Notes: a model not told the origin generated them from the letters alone. DNA of 64,000 nucleotides from Labilibacter marinus (GCF_001659685.2 NZ_LXYE02000054.1:1-64000); one strand, 5' to 3'; counted from the first letter of the stretch, positions 29,830 to 39,572 are shown. Program-made: numbers and translations.

Positions 29830-30972
29830 ATGTTTGGAAAACAATTATATATAGTTTGGAGTATTGGCCTGCTCATCCCTATTTTTTTAGGGATGAGAGC
29901 AGGTACGCCTCTAACTCCAACTAATAGTGTTATTCATGAGGTAGAATACAGGCATCCAGGCAATAAAGACGATTTTTATACATCATACACACTGCACGAG
30001 CTAAAAGGTGATGATGGCATGCCTGAACAGTTTTATATAGATGTTCAATCCGTAATTTGTTTAGAAGATGTGTGTCAGGTAGTACCAGTTCGTTTGTATT
30101 GGAATAATATTGGTGAATATAAAAAGTATGAACTTGCTGAGGATATAAGCCTGGAGAAGGGGGATGGTGAATTTTTTGAAGAAAAAGATTATCTTCTTTT
30201 AGATAAGATTTTAGCAGATAATAATTCTCCCTTTAAAACAGTTGGTATTGACGAAATCATCAGTTCAATACCAGTGCACGGTGAAGAGGTAGACGGATAT
30301 TCTGGTGCTACAACCTTAAATTTGCATTCTTCGGAATCTGTTGAAGGTGCAGCTTTAACCTGTTTTACCTTATGGCATTGGGCCAATGGATCTATTCAAG
30401 ATTCAATTAGAAGGATAACGGGCGATGCTTGTAATACGCAACAGTTGCAAGAATTATTTCAGCATCAGGAATTGGCTTTTAGGTTATTTGCTTTGGAGCA
30501 AATGGGAGCGAAGGATTATTATAGTGTTGAATTTTATCATCAATTATTATCGCATACAACAATAGCAAACTCAAAGGAGATAAAAGCTAGCCTTAATTAT
30601 TTGGAGCAAGGACCAACTGAGATGTATTTTAAAAGTATATTAGAGATGGTAGCTCAAGAAAACAAAGAACTGCGCATTTGTGCTTTAAGCTCACTGTCTA
30701 AATATAAAACCGAAGTACCTTTAAGTACACTAATTAATTTAAGCGAATACCTTTCAAACTTCAGTTCATATAGAGAAGTGAACCTATTATTGAGTATTAT
30801 TGAAGAACAAAAAGCGTCATCTGTACAAATAACTGAAGAGGCAATAAAACTATTAACCAAAGATATACTGGTTGCCCGACGTGCTTATTGGTTTCTCGAA
30901 GATAAGAGCCTAACCCCCTCACAATACAAAGTTTATAAGAGATTTTATAAAAAGAATAAGGAGTACTTGTAG
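29830..30972 (+). CDS. Unknown exported protein with possible flavinylation motif and HEAT-like helices
   Basis: 380 residues with an N-terminal signal or anchor (about 5-22). Residues 155-161, D-G-Y-S-G-A-T, match the Dxx[S/T]GA[T/S] motif on which ApbE attaches FMN in NqrC/RnfG-type FMN-binding domains, and the following GAALTCFTLWHWANG resembles a pattern I recall in Bacteroidota proteins of this sort. Residues 200-375 are alpha-helical, suggestive of HEAT repeats. The gene lies 17 bp after a Tat-type FAD oxidoreductase, so an electron-transfer partnership is attractive. The flavin call rests on a short motif and is tentative; without it the protein would be plain hypothetical. Confidence 0.5.
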   Translation: MFGKQLYIVWSIGLLIPIFLGMRAGTPLTPTNSVIHEVEYRHPGNKDDFYTSYTLHELKGDDGMPEQFYIDVQSVICLEDVCQVVPVRLYWNNIGEYKKYELAEDISLEKGDGEFFEEKDYLLLDKILADNNSPFKTVGIDEIISSIPVHGEEVDGYSGATTLNLHSSESVEGAALTCFTLWHWANGSIQDSIRRITGDACNTQQLQELFQHQELAFRLFALEQMGAKDYYSVEFYHQLLSHTTIANSKEIKASLNYLEQGPTEMYFKSILEMVAQENKELRICALSSLSKYKTEVPLSTLINLSEYLSNFSSYREVNLLLSIIEEQKASSVQITEEAIKLLTKDILVARRAYWFLEDKSLTPSQYKVYKRFYKKNKEYL

Positions 30973-31083
30973 GTACATATCTTGTCTCTATTGGTCGTCC
31001 TTTGGGTTTATTAACTCCTCCATACATTTCCTGAACGCACAGACAAAGCATTTATAGCTATTAGTTGTTCTTTTGAGTAAACG

Positions 31084-31977
31084 ATGAAATTTACAAATAT
31101 GAACAACCGATTTTTGAGCTGCTTAGTAGTCGCTATTTTACTTCTTTTCTCGTCATGTAAAGATGAAAAAATACATGTAATACTATTGGCCGGTCAATCT
31201 AATATGGAAGGTGCGGGTAATTTTAATGCGTTAGATTCATTAACGCTGGCACGGATAAAAAAGATATCGAGCAGAGTGATGCTTAGTAATGGGGGTAAAG
31301 AAGCAGCTTCTATCTCGTTTCAATATTCAAAACATCATAAAGAAAAGTATGGCTTTGGTGAGCGTTTTGGTCCAGAAATGATGATGGCTCTGGATCTGGC
31401 AGCAGCCAATCCTGATAGAGAATACTTATTTATTAAATATGCTCAGGGAGGAACTTCTTTATACGGTGCTTGGAATCCTAATTGGGATGCAGAAAAAGCC
31501 GATATGGCAGAAAATAAGGATTTTAAAAAGAAGCTTAAACTATACTCTTTACATACTACACAGATAAAAGAGAATCTGGAACGTTTGAAACAACAAGGAA
31601 AAGAATACGAGATTATTGCTATGGGCTGGTTACAAGGCGAAAATGATGCTGCAAGGGAGTTCTCTGCAATCAGCTATAAAGAAAACTTACAAGAATTAAT
31701 TAGTGCTTATCGCGATGTGGTAGGAAATAATGAACTACCTTTTATCATAGGTCAAATAAACTCTACTTACGGTAGGTTTAAGGAAGGGCCTGCGGTGGTT
31801 CGTAAAGCCATGGAAGAAGTGGCTGCAGCAGATAATAAGGTGGGTATTGTAAAAACATCAACAAATAGTACGTGGAGTGATTATCCTAAACATAGCGATA
31901 ATACACATTATAACACAGAAGGACAAAAACGATTAGGCTTTGCATTTGCAGAAGAGTTAGTGCGCTTGCAAGATTAG
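31084..31977 (+). CDS. SASA-type carbohydrate esterase, lipoprotein
   Basis: 297 residues with a lipoprotein signal (Cys25 in LFSSCKD). SGNH-like catalytic features: 'LLAGQSNMEG' with the nucleophile S39, 'GWLQGEND' in the middle block and 'DNTHYNTEGQ' near the C-terminus carrying the Asp/His pair. This fits the sialate O-acetylesterase (SASA)/CE6-like family, which removes acetyl groups from glycans. Substrate could be an acetylated algal or mucin-type glycan. It lies 111 bp after the flavinylation-motif gene and 40 bp before the GH110 gene on the same strand. Confidence 0.85.
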   Translation: MKFTNMNNRFLSCLVVAILLLFSSCKDEKIHVILLAGQSNMEGAGNFNALDSLTLARIKKISSRVMLSNGGKEAASISFQYSKHHKEKYGFGERFGPEMMMALDLAAANPDREYLFIKYAQGGTSLYGAWNPNWDAEKADMAENKDFKKKLKLYSLHTTQIKENLERLKQQGKEYEIIAMGWLQGENDAAREFSAISYKENLQELISAYRDVVGNNELPFIIGQINSTYGRFKEGPAVVRKAMEEVAAADNKVGIVKTSTNSTWSDYPKHSDNTHYNTEGQKRLGFAFAEELVRLQD

Positions 31978-32017
31978 TGTACGAATCCATAAATAAATGA
32001 CAATTAAAAATATAAAT

Positions 32018-33835
32018 ATGATCAAATTAACAGCAAAAGCACTTTTAAGCATTCTGTTTTTAGCAGTGTTTGTAAATGCAAGTGCTACAAAAGTAATTCA
32101 ACTTAAACCTATCGAAGGGGATATGACTTCGGTGGTTAGAGAAGCCATTGAAGGTGTCAATGATAAGGATATTAAAATAGTATTTGAAAAAGGAACGTAT
32201 CACTTTAAGCCTGATTTGGCCTATAGTAAGTATTGTTTTATTACGAATCACGAAAACGGATATAAACGAATTATTTTTCCTTTTGAAGGATTAAATTCAG
32301 TGGAGATTGTTGGAAATGGAGCAGAACTTATTTTTAATGGTCAGGTAATGCCCTTTTTGTTTGAGGATTGCAATCAGGTTTCGGTGAGTGGATTAACCAT
32401 TGATTGGGATTTTCCATTTTTATTTCAAGGTGAGTTGATAGCGGTGAATAAAGAAGAGGGATGGAGAGATATTAAACCTTTTACGGATGGTTTTTCGTGG
32501 AAGCTGGAGCGAGGAAGAATTACCTTCCCGAATATTTACGGATTTAAGTTTTCTTCTTTAGGAAGTACACTACCCTTTGAGCCTGCCAACAAGCAAGTGG
32601 CACATGGCGCATGGGATTTATCGTCGCGACCAGAAAGAGTAGAGAAACGCCCTAATGGTGTACTTCGTATTTACGAAAAAATGAAATATTACCCTGAGCC
32701 AGGTACTATTCTTAACTATAAAGGACCCAAAGGAGAAAACCGTTATGCACCTGCTTTTCATGTTATTTCATCTAAAAATATAAAGTTTGATAAAGTGGTT
32801 ATTCATCACGCCTTGGGTATGGGCTTCCTGTTAGAAAGGTCAGAAACAGCTAGTATTTCTAATTCGGGTATTTATGTTCGTAAAGGTTCACCAAGGGTGG
32901 TTTCTATCATAGCAGATGCTACTCATTTTTGTAATTGTAAAGGAGATATTGTTGTAGAGAATTGTCGTTTTGAGAATATGCTTGACGATGGAACCAACGT
33001 GCACGGAACCTATGTTGAGGTAAACAAAAAGATAGATGATTATACCTTGTTATACGAGTTAAAGCATTTTCAGCAAGCTGGTTTCGAGTTTGCTGGTAAA
33101 GGTGACGAAATATGGTTTATTCATCAACCAAGTCCCGATAGAAAGACTGTAAATAAAGTGAGTTCGGTAAAGGTTATCAACGATTTATTTGCAGAAATAA
33201 GCTTTGAAGAAAAGCTTCCTGCTCAATTAAAAGAAGGTGATTTGTTGGAAAATAAAACCTGGAATCCAACTTTTACCATGCGTGGATGTACTATTCAAAA
33301 TCATAGAGCCAGAAATGTGGTGCTAAAAACACCTTTAAAAACAGTGATTGAAGATAATTATTTTTCATCTATGATGTCATCGATACTTTTTCGTGGTGAG
33401 ACTTTTTATTGGTACGAATCGGGTGTGGTTGAGGATGTGTTAATCCGCAATAATACCTTTAATTATTGTGCTTACAGTGGTTCGGAACATGCTGTAATGT
33501 ACGTAACACCACGCTTGGGAAAAAATTATGATCCAACCGCTTCTTACGATAGAAATATTCAATTTGTTGATAACACAATCACCACTTTTGATACACGTAT
33601 TGTAATTGCAGATAGGGTAGATGGTTTATTGTTTAAAGGCAATAAGATTACGCAAAATAACGCACGACCAGCCTTATATCCTGATGCTCCACTATTTGAT
33701 TTGATAAATTGTAAGAATGTACAAATCTTAAACAATACCTATCAAGGTGAATATAAAAAAGCATTTAAGGTAGATGCATCTTCGGAAGAAAGCTTAAAAG
33801 TAAAAGGGAATAAAGGATTTAAGTATAAAAAGTAA
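32018..33835 (+). CDS. GH110 alpha-1,3-galactosidase, beta-helix
   Basis: Start set at the ATG at 32018, directly before the signal peptide (MIKLTAKALLSILFLAVF); another ATG lies 21 bases earlier. 605 residues, the usual GH110 size. The sequence is a right-handed parallel beta-helix with repeated 'V-x-x-N-x-F/I' strands; the 'DDGTNVHGTY' motif with acidic residues (about residue 320) is characteristic of GH110, as is 'EHAVMYVTPR'. The family removes terminal alpha-1,3-linked galactose by inversion, from blood-group B/linear B antigens in Bacteroides and from sulfated galactans in marine species. With the flanking sulfatases and GH2, stepwise trimming of a sulfated galactan or mucin-like glycan is likely. 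Confidence 0.82.
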   Translation: MIKLTAKALLSILFLAVFVNASATKVIQLKPIEGDMTSVVREAIEGVNDKDIKIVFEKGTYHFKPDLAYSKYCFITNHENGYKRIIFPFEGLNSVEIVGNGAELIFNGQVMPFLFEDCNQVSVSGLTIDWDFPFLFQGELIAVNKEEGWRDIKPFTDGFSWKLERGRITFPNIYGFKFSSLGSTLPFEPANKQVAHGAWDLSSRPERVEKRPNGVLRIYEKMKYYPEPGTILNYKGPKGENRYAPAFHVISSKNIKFDKVVIHHALGMGFLLERSETASISNSGIYVRKGSPRVVSIIADATHFCNCKGDIVVENCRFENMLDDGTNVHGTYVEVNKKIDDYTLLYELKHFQQAGFEFAGKGDEIWFIHQPSPDRKTVNKVSSVKVINDLFAEISFEEKLPAQLKEGDLLENKTWNPTFTMRGCTIQNHRARNVVLKTPLKTVIEDNYFSSMMSSILFRGETFYWYESGVVEDVLIRNNTFNYCAYSGSEHAVMYVTPRLGKNYDPTASYDRNIQFVDNTITTFDTRIVIADRVDGLLFKGNKITQNNARPALYPDAPLFDLINCKNVQILNNTYQGEYKKAFKVDASSEESLKVKGNKGFKYKK

Positions 33836-33858
33836 TACATACTGATTATAACAAGTAT

Positions 33859-35196
33859 ATGATGAAGAGAAATATATTTATCACATTATTACTAGCAATA
33901 GTAGTGGTGGTTTCAGCTAAAAAAAAGCAAGAACAACCAAATATTGTATTGCTATTTGTAGATGATTTAGGATGGGCCGATTTAGGTTATCGAAACACTT
34001 TATTTGAAACACCTAATATCGATCAGTTAAGTAAAGAAGGAAGCGATTTTGAACGTGCTTATATTGCATCACCGTCATGCAGTCCTAGTCGTGCTTCTAT
34101 TTTAACAGGTAAGGAGCCTGTGCGTTTTCAAATGGCGCGTCATATTGTTGAAGGTGAAAATAAATTGGCTTCCATCGAGGGCGATTTTAATATGTGGAAA
34201 AAAGATCCAGTTCAAATGCCTTCCATTAACCATTTGCCACTGGAGGAGGTTACCTATGCCGAACGTCTAAAGGAGTTTGGGTATTATAACATGTTTATTG
34301 GTAAATGGCATTCGGGAACCGAAGATTACCATCCTATTCATCAAGGTTTTGATGAGCAATATGGTACCGGTAATCATGGTCATCCTAAAAGCTATTATCC
34401 TCCATTTTTTGCGCATGGAAACCCACTAGAAGATATTAAAGAGGATTACTTAACGGATGTGCTAACCGACAAGGCCGTAGATTTTATTGAGACTTATAAA
34501 AAGAAGCAGCCTTTTATGTTATCCCTTTGGTACTATAATGTACATGGACCTCATATTGGTCGTAAAGATTTAATTGGAAAGTATGAGGCAAAAGGAATGG
34601 ATAATAGATATGCCAACTATGGAGCAATGGTTGAAGCCATGGATGAGTCCGTTGGCCGCGTACGAAGTGCTTTAAAAGCTAAAGGTATTTCAGATAACAC
34701 TGTAGTAATTTTCACCTCTGATCAAGGTGGTTATTTTACCAACTATCCTTTGCGAGGCAAGAAAAATGGAGGGTATACGTTAAACGAAGGTGGAGCTCGT
34801 ATTCCATTTATTGTGTATTATCCGGGCGTATCAAAACCAGTTAAAATTAACACTCCTATTCAAACATTAGATGTTTATTCTACGCTAGTGGAAATTGCTT
34901 CAGGAAAAGACCAAAAAGATCCGCAGGTAAATGGTGTTAGTTTAATGCCGCTAATAAAGGGTGATAATATTGAGGATAGAGATTTATACTTCCATCGTTC
35001 ATACGAAGATCAGTATGCAGCTGTTATTTCAGGAGATTGGAAATTAATTAAATATCACTCTGGAAACGTTCAATTATATAATGTTGTTAAGGATCCAGGA
35101 GAAGTAAGTAATCTTGTTTTTGTACATCCTCAAAAAACTAAAGAGTTAAAGGACAGATTAGCAGCTTGGGAGAAAGAAGCTGTACCAAGTTATTAA
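33859..35196 (+). CDS. S1 family sulfatase, secreted
   Basis: 445 residues, a compact S1 sulfatase. Signal peptide up to about residue 20, metal-binding FVDDLGWADLG at 33-43, active-site signature C-S-P-S-R with C74 for formylglycine, K-W-H of 'GKWHSG' at about 150 and a second metal site near 'FTSDQGGYF'. It lies 23 bp after the GH110 gene, so they are probably co-transcribed. The sulfated sugar is not predictable from sequence alone. Confidence 0.92.
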   Translation: MMKRNIFITLLLAIVVVVSAKKKQEQPNIVLLFVDDLGWADLGYRNTLFETPNIDQLSKEGSDFERAYIASPSCSPSRASILTGKEPVRFQMARHIVEGENKLASIEGDFNMWKKDPVQMPSINHLPLEEVTYAERLKEFGYYNMFIGKWHSGTEDYHPIHQGFDEQYGTGNHGHPKSYYPPFFAHGNPLEDIKEDYLTDVLTDKAVDFIETYKKKQPFMLSLWYYNVHGPHIGRKDLIGKYEAKGMDNRYANYGAMVEAMDESVGRVRSALKAKGISDNTVVIFTSDQGGYFTNYPLRGKKNGGYTLNEGGARIPFIVYYPGVSKPVKINTPIQTLDVYSTLVEIASGKDQKDPQVNGVSLMPLIKGDNIEDRDLYFHRSYEDQYAAVISGDWKLIKYHSGNVQLYNVVKDPGEVSNLVFVHPQKTKELKDRLAAWEKEAVPSY

Positions 35197-35340
35197 ATAG
35201 TATTTGCCCGAAAAGTCTAGTTTCTTCGTTACTTCTTTTTAAAAGCAGTTTTTTACTAAAAAGGACTAACCTTGAACCTAGGCTCTTTAATTCTTGTACT
35301 CAAAATAAATAGTTAGATTTTCTATAGAAATAATTTAATC

Positions 35341-36819
35341 ATGAAAACATTAATCACCCTAGCATTATCCTTTTTTCTTATTAATACAGCGGTAGCGCAA
35401 GATAAACCTAATATTATTTGGCTTATGGCCGAAGATATGAGTGTAGATTTAGCTTGTTATGGAACCAAAGCGGTTAAAACTCCAGTGTTGGATAATATGG
35501 CTGCCGAAGGAATTCGTTTCGACAATTGTTTTGTAACCAACCCCATTTGTTCACCTAGTCGTTCGGCCATGATGGTGGGTACGCATCAGGTAAAAATAAA
35601 TGCACATCATCATCGCAGTAATCGAGATGTGCCTTTAAACGAAAATTACAAACCTTTTACTTATTGGCTTAGAGATGCTGGTTATACTTGCGTTTTAGGT
35701 AATCATGCAGTCATGAAAAAAGGGCGTAAAATTGATTGCAATTTTAAAACAGAAGCTATTGGCGAATGGGATGGAAAAAGCAAGTTTGGCTTGTTTGATA
35801 AGTACGATAGATTTGAAAAGGAAGATCAACCATTCTTTGCTCAAATTCAGTTGGTGGTTACACACAGAGGCGATTGGTGGAATCAAGTACGCCAAGAGTC
35901 AAAGCATCCTGTTAATCCGGCTGAGGTGGAGTTGCCAAAGTTTATGGCCGATCATCCTGTGGTTCGATTAGATTGGGCCAAATATCTCGATCAAGTAGAA
36001 TATATGGATAATGAAATTGGTATGATCTGGAAAGAGTTGGAAGATAAAGGAATGGCCGATAATACCATATTAATTTTTATTGGAGATAATGGTAGATGTA
36101 ATATTCGCGGTAAAGGTTATCTGCACGATCCAGGTATGCATATTCCTTGTATTATATATGGTAAGGGAATCGAAAAAGGAAAAGTGCGAAAAGATGTAGT
36201 TTCGGCTACTGACTTAACTGCTACTGTACTCGATTTTGCTGGAATAAAGGTACCTGATTATATGACCGGAAGCCCTGTGTTTGATAAAAAGTTTAAGCGT
36301 GAATATGTATATGGAGCTCGTGATTTATGGGATGAGATAGAAGAGGATATTAAAGCGGTGACTTCTGATAAGTGGAAATATATTAGAAATGATAAACCTG
36401 AGCAAGCCTTTGATGCACATCAAGCCTATTTAGAGTTTTACAGACCGGCAGTGCATGTAATGCGTACTTTAAATGAGCAAGGAAAACTCAATGAGCAAGA
36501 AAAGTTATTCTTCGCTCAAACAAAGCCAACGGAGGAATTATACGATTTAGAAAATGATCCGCAAGAGCTAAATAATTTAGCCAGTAACCCCAAGTATAAA
36601 AAGGAACTTTTAAAGCTACGCAAGCAAACCGAAAAGTTTGATGATGAGATGAAACCTGTGGGTGATGATTATAATCCTGTACATCCCAATTCTGTTGATG
36701 TAATTGAATGGGTTAAATCGGAAAGGCCAGAGCTTTATCAAGAAATGTTAGCAGGTGTAGAGATTGGATTTAAAAAGATGGTTACTGAGTATAAAGCATC
36801 TCTAAAAAAGAAAAAATAG
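35341..36819 (+). CDS. S1 family sulfatase, heparan N-sulfatase-like branch
   Basis: 492 residues. Signal peptide ends at about residue 20 (AVAQ), metal site WLMAEDMSVD, signature C-S-P-S-R with C70, 'HHHRSNRDVP' and a second metal site 'FIGDNGRCNIRGKGY'. The 'W-x-M-A-E-D-x-S' opening resembles N-sulfoglucosamine sulfohydrolase-like sulfatases, a broad set that also holds galactose and fucose sulfatases, so substrate is open. It is less similar to the preceding sulfatase than expected for a recent duplication. 144 bp upstream leaves room for its own promoter. Confidence 0.9.
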   Translation: MKTLITLALSFFLINTAVAQDKPNIIWLMAEDMSVDLACYGTKAVKTPVLDNMAAEGIRFDNCFVTNPICSPSRSAMMVGTHQVKINAHHHRSNRDVPLNENYKPFTYWLRDAGYTCVLGNHAVMKKGRKIDCNFKTEAIGEWDGKSKFGLFDKYDRFEKEDQPFFAQIQLVVTHRGDWWNQVRQESKHPVNPAEVELPKFMADHPVVRLDWAKYLDQVEYMDNEIGMIWKELEDKGMADNTILIFIGDNGRCNIRGKGYLHDPGMHIPCIIYGKGIEKGKVRKDVVSATDLTATVLDFAGIKVPDYMTGSPVFDKKFKREYVYGARDLWDEIEEDIKAVTSDKWKYIRNDKPEQAFDAHQAYLEFYRPAVHVMRTLNEQGKLNEQEKLFFAQTKPTEELYDLENDPQELNNLASNPKYKKELLKLRKQTEKFDDEMKPVGDDYNPVHPNSVDVIEWVKSERPELYQEMLAGVEIGFKKMVTEYKASLKKKK

Positions 36820-36850
36820 ACAATCTAATAACTATATAAAAGTTAACCTT

Positions 36851-39199
36851 ATGCAAAAATCTACCTATTTGTTGTTGCTCATGGTAAGCATGTTTTTCAT
36901 GTTTGCTTGCACCAATTCTGTAACTAATCGTTATAAAATAAATAGCGATTGGAAGTTTAAGTTATTAGAAGAAGCTGAAATTAATGAGGAGGAATTCTCT
37001 AAAAAAAGTTATGATGATACCAGTTGGGAAGATGTAAGTTTACCTCACACTGCCCATATCGAACCTCTGTTGGTCAATAATCAATGGCAAGGTACATGCT
37101 GGTATCGCAAAGCCTTTGAGATTCCTTCTGCCATGCAAAATAAACAGGTGGTTATTGAGTTAGAAGCAGCTATGAATCATTCCAAAATATGGATTAACGG
37201 CCACAAGGTTAGTATTCATCAAGGCGGATATTTACCAGTTGTTTTGGATATTTCTGAATTTGTTGTGTTCGGACAAAAGAACATTATGGCTGTTCGATTA
37301 AACAATACAGATAATGCCATTACTGGTCCCAAACCTATGCATAAGTTAGATTTTAACATGTATGGAGGTTTGTATCGAAATGCTTGGATAAGCTATAAAG
37401 AAAAGATACATATATCACATCCTGTAATTGCGCAAAAAACTGCAGGAGGTGGTGTTTTTATTACAACTTCGCAGGTTTCCAAAAAGCAATCTTTAGTTCA
37501 TGTAAAATCTCATATAGTTAATACTGAAGAGTATGATATTAAAGTTCAGGTGGTTAACACCATTTTATGGAATAACCAAGTAGTAAAAAAACATGAATCT
37601 TCCATCATTTTGCTAGAGGCAGGATCGAGTATTGATCCGGTTGGAGATATAAAGCTAAACAATCCACGACTCTGGAGTCCATCGCATCCAAACCTATACC
37701 ATATGGAAACAAAGGTTTTGGTAGATGGGAGTGAGGTAGATAAACAAACAGATAGATTTGGAATTAGAGAGTTTACTTTTATTGATAATGATTTGTACGT
37801 AAATGGCGAAAAGACATTTCTTAGGGGTGTAAATCGTCATCAAGAATATCCATTTATTGGTTATGCTCTGTCGGATAATGCACAATACCGTGATGCCAAA
37901 AAAATTAAGGATGCAGGTTTCGATTATGTGCGTTTGTCTCATTATCCGCAGTCACCTGCTTTTATGGATGCCTGCGATGAATTGGGTTTAATTGTTATTG
38001 ATGCTATTTTAGGTTGGCAATATTATTTAGATAATGATGATTTTAGGGAATATTGTTATCGTTCGGCAAAGGAGTTAATTTATAGAGATCGAAATCATCC
38101 ATGTGTATTAGCCTGGGAAGTTTCGTTAAACGAAACGCAAATGCCCATTTTTTTTATGGAGAAATTGCATGACATTGTACATCGTGAATTCCCAAGTGAA
38201 ACAACTTATTCGTGTGGTTGGAAGGATGATGTATACGATATTTATCTACAAGCACGTCAGCATCGTATTATGCATCCGCATCATCTAAAAGATAAACCAT
38301 ATGTGGTTTCTGAGTATGGCGATTGGGAGTATTACTCGAGTAATGCAGGCCTTAATCAGCATAAGCTGGATAAACAGTTGCGTTACGAAACAAGTAGCAG
38401 ACAATTTAGGCGATATGGTGAAAAACGATTGATGCAGCAATCTAAGAACGTACAAGAAGCGCATAACGATAATTTTAATACACCTGCTTTTGCAGATGGA
38501 TATTGGGTGATGTATGATTACAATAGAGGTTATCATGATGATATAGAAGCATCGGGTATCATGGATATTTTCCGACTACCAAAATTTGCTTATTATTTCT
38601 ACCAAAGTCAGCAAAGTCCTGAGCAAAATACAGTTTTAAATATTGCCTCTTACTGGAATAAAGAGTCCTGTTTAGATGTTAAAGTTTATAGCAATTGTGA
38701 TAATGTTTCTTTGTATTTAAATGATGAGTTGATTGCTGATCAACAACCAGATGGTGATTCTGTATCTAATCACTTATCGCATCCGCCTTTTACTTTTAAG
38801 GTGCCGAGCTTTGTTCCTGGTACGTTAAAGGCCATTGGTAAAATTAATGGTCAGGTGGTTAAAGAAACCATTGTTAATACACCTGGTCAAGCAGTAGCTT
38901 TAAAAGTTTGGTTAGATGAAAGCGGAAAACAAGCTGAAGCCGCGTGTAACGATGTACTGTTTTTATATATTGCCGCAGTAGATAATAATGGCACCATTAT
39001 TCCTGATTTTGATGGACTGATAGAATTGGAGCATAATTTAGAAATAGAGGTGATGAATGTTGGAGAAATTAAAGCTGAAGCCGGCATAGCCACAGCGCTT
39101 ATAAAAATAGGTAATAAAGCAAAGAGTGTAAATGTTAAGGCATCATCTGAAGGATTGAAATCAAATCAATTAACATTTGAAGTTCTCCGTAATAATTAA
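36851..39199 (+). CDS. GH2 family beta-galactosidase-like enzyme, lipoprotein
   Basis: 782 residues with lipoprotein signal (Cys20 in FMFACTN). Jelly roll (about 25-185), Ig-like domain (190-305), TIM barrel (310-610) and C-terminal beta domains follow. The nucleophile is E488 in VSEYG, canonical for GH2. The acid/base is probably E428 in SLNE, where the usual GNE has Leu for Gly. 'RGVNRHQEYPFIG' and 'RLSHYPQSP' match galactosidase-type members. It starts 31 bp after the sulfatase gene and closes the cluster, consistent with removal of beta-linked galactose (or a related sugar) once sulfates and alpha-caps are gone. Confidence 0.88.
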   Translation: MQKSTYLLLLMVSMFFMFACTNSVTNRYKINSDWKFKLLEEAEINEEEFSKKSYDDTSWEDVSLPHTAHIEPLLVNNQWQGTCWYRKAFEIPSAMQNKQVVIELEAAMNHSKIWINGHKVSIHQGGYLPVVLDISEFVVFGQKNIMAVRLNNTDNAITGPKPMHKLDFNMYGGLYRNAWISYKEKIHISHPVIAQKTAGGGVFITTSQVSKKQSLVHVKSHIVNTEEYDIKVQVVNTILWNNQVVKKHESSIILLEAGSSIDPVGDIKLNNPRLWSPSHPNLYHMETKVLVDGSEVDKQTDRFGIREFTFIDNDLYVNGEKTFLRGVNRHQEYPFIGYALSDNAQYRDAKKIKDAGFDYVRLSHYPQSPAFMDACDELGLIVIDAILGWQYYLDNDDFREYCYRSAKELIYRDRNHPCVLAWEVSLNETQMPIFFMEKLHDIVHREFPSETTYSCGWKDDVYDIYLQARQHRIMHPHHLKDKPYVVSEYGDWEYYSSNAGLNQHKLDKQLRYETSSRQFRRYGEKRLMQQSKNVQEAHNDNFNTPAFADGYWVMYDYNRGYHDDIEASGIMDIFRLPKFAYYFYQSQQSPEQNTVLNIASYWNKESCLDVKVYSNCDNVSLYLNDELIADQQPDGDSVSNHLSHPPFTFKVPSFVPGTLKAIGKINGQVVKETIVNTPGQAVALKVWLDESGKQAEAACNDVLFLYIAAVDNNGTIIPDFDGLIELEHNLEIEVMNVGEIKAEAGIATALIKIGNKAKSVNVKASSEGLKSNQLTFEVLRNN

Positions 39200-39323
39200 T
39201 AAGCAGACTGTATTGTGTTGTAATAGAGTGTTTTGTGTAGATTTGGCTGTTTTGAATAAAAATGTCAATTAGTTAAATCTTAAATAATGTTTACATATTT
39301 TCACATTTGTACTGAAATTTTAA

Positions 39324-39331
39324 TAGTTTTG
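39324..39331 (+). promoter_or_regulatory. Candidate -7 box TAGTTTTG upstream of micro-ORF
   Basis: Exact TAnnTTTG match 43 bases before the ATG at 39375. A TTTG at 39306-39309 is 14 bases upstream, shorter than the usual spacing, so only the -7 element is convincing. Confidence 0.4.
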
Positions 39332-39374
39332 TGACATAGTTTTATAGTTGTCACATAAAAATTAAGATTTACTT

Positions 39375-39476
39375 ATGAGCATAGTTGGTATTATTGCTAT
39401 TACTGTAGGAATTGTAATTGTACATCGAGAGAGAATCAGATTAATTAGAGAATTAAATGCTACAGAAGGCATCTAG
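39375..39476 (+). CDS. Candidate 33-residue membrane micro-protein
   Basis: An ATG frame of 33 codons encodes MSIVGIIAITVGIVIVHRER followed by IRLIRELNATEGI: one short hydrophobic helix and then a basic amphipathic segment (positive-inside orientation). It lies alone between the GH2 gene and a strong terminator, with a good -7 box upstream. The layout (box, 43-base leader, frame, 20-bp terminator) is that of a small independent gene. No family recognised; length alone cannot exclude chance. Confidence 0.45.
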   Translation: MSIVGIIAITVGIVIVHRERIRLIRELNATEGI

Positions 39477-39518
39477 ATGATTTGAAAAGAGAAGTGAATT
39501 GAACTTAAAAGAGACTCT

Positions 39519-39563
39519 AAAAGCAAAAGCTCCTAAACGAATAGTTTAGGAGCTTTTGCTTTT
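39519..39563. terminator. Bidirectional terminator, 20-bp perfect stem
   Basis: Arms 39519-39538 and 39544-39563 are exact reverse complements with a 5-base loop and A/T tracts at both outer ends. It separates the micro-ORF (plus) from the DUF3857 gene (minus). Confidence 0.9.
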
Positions 39564-39572
39564 TATATATTT

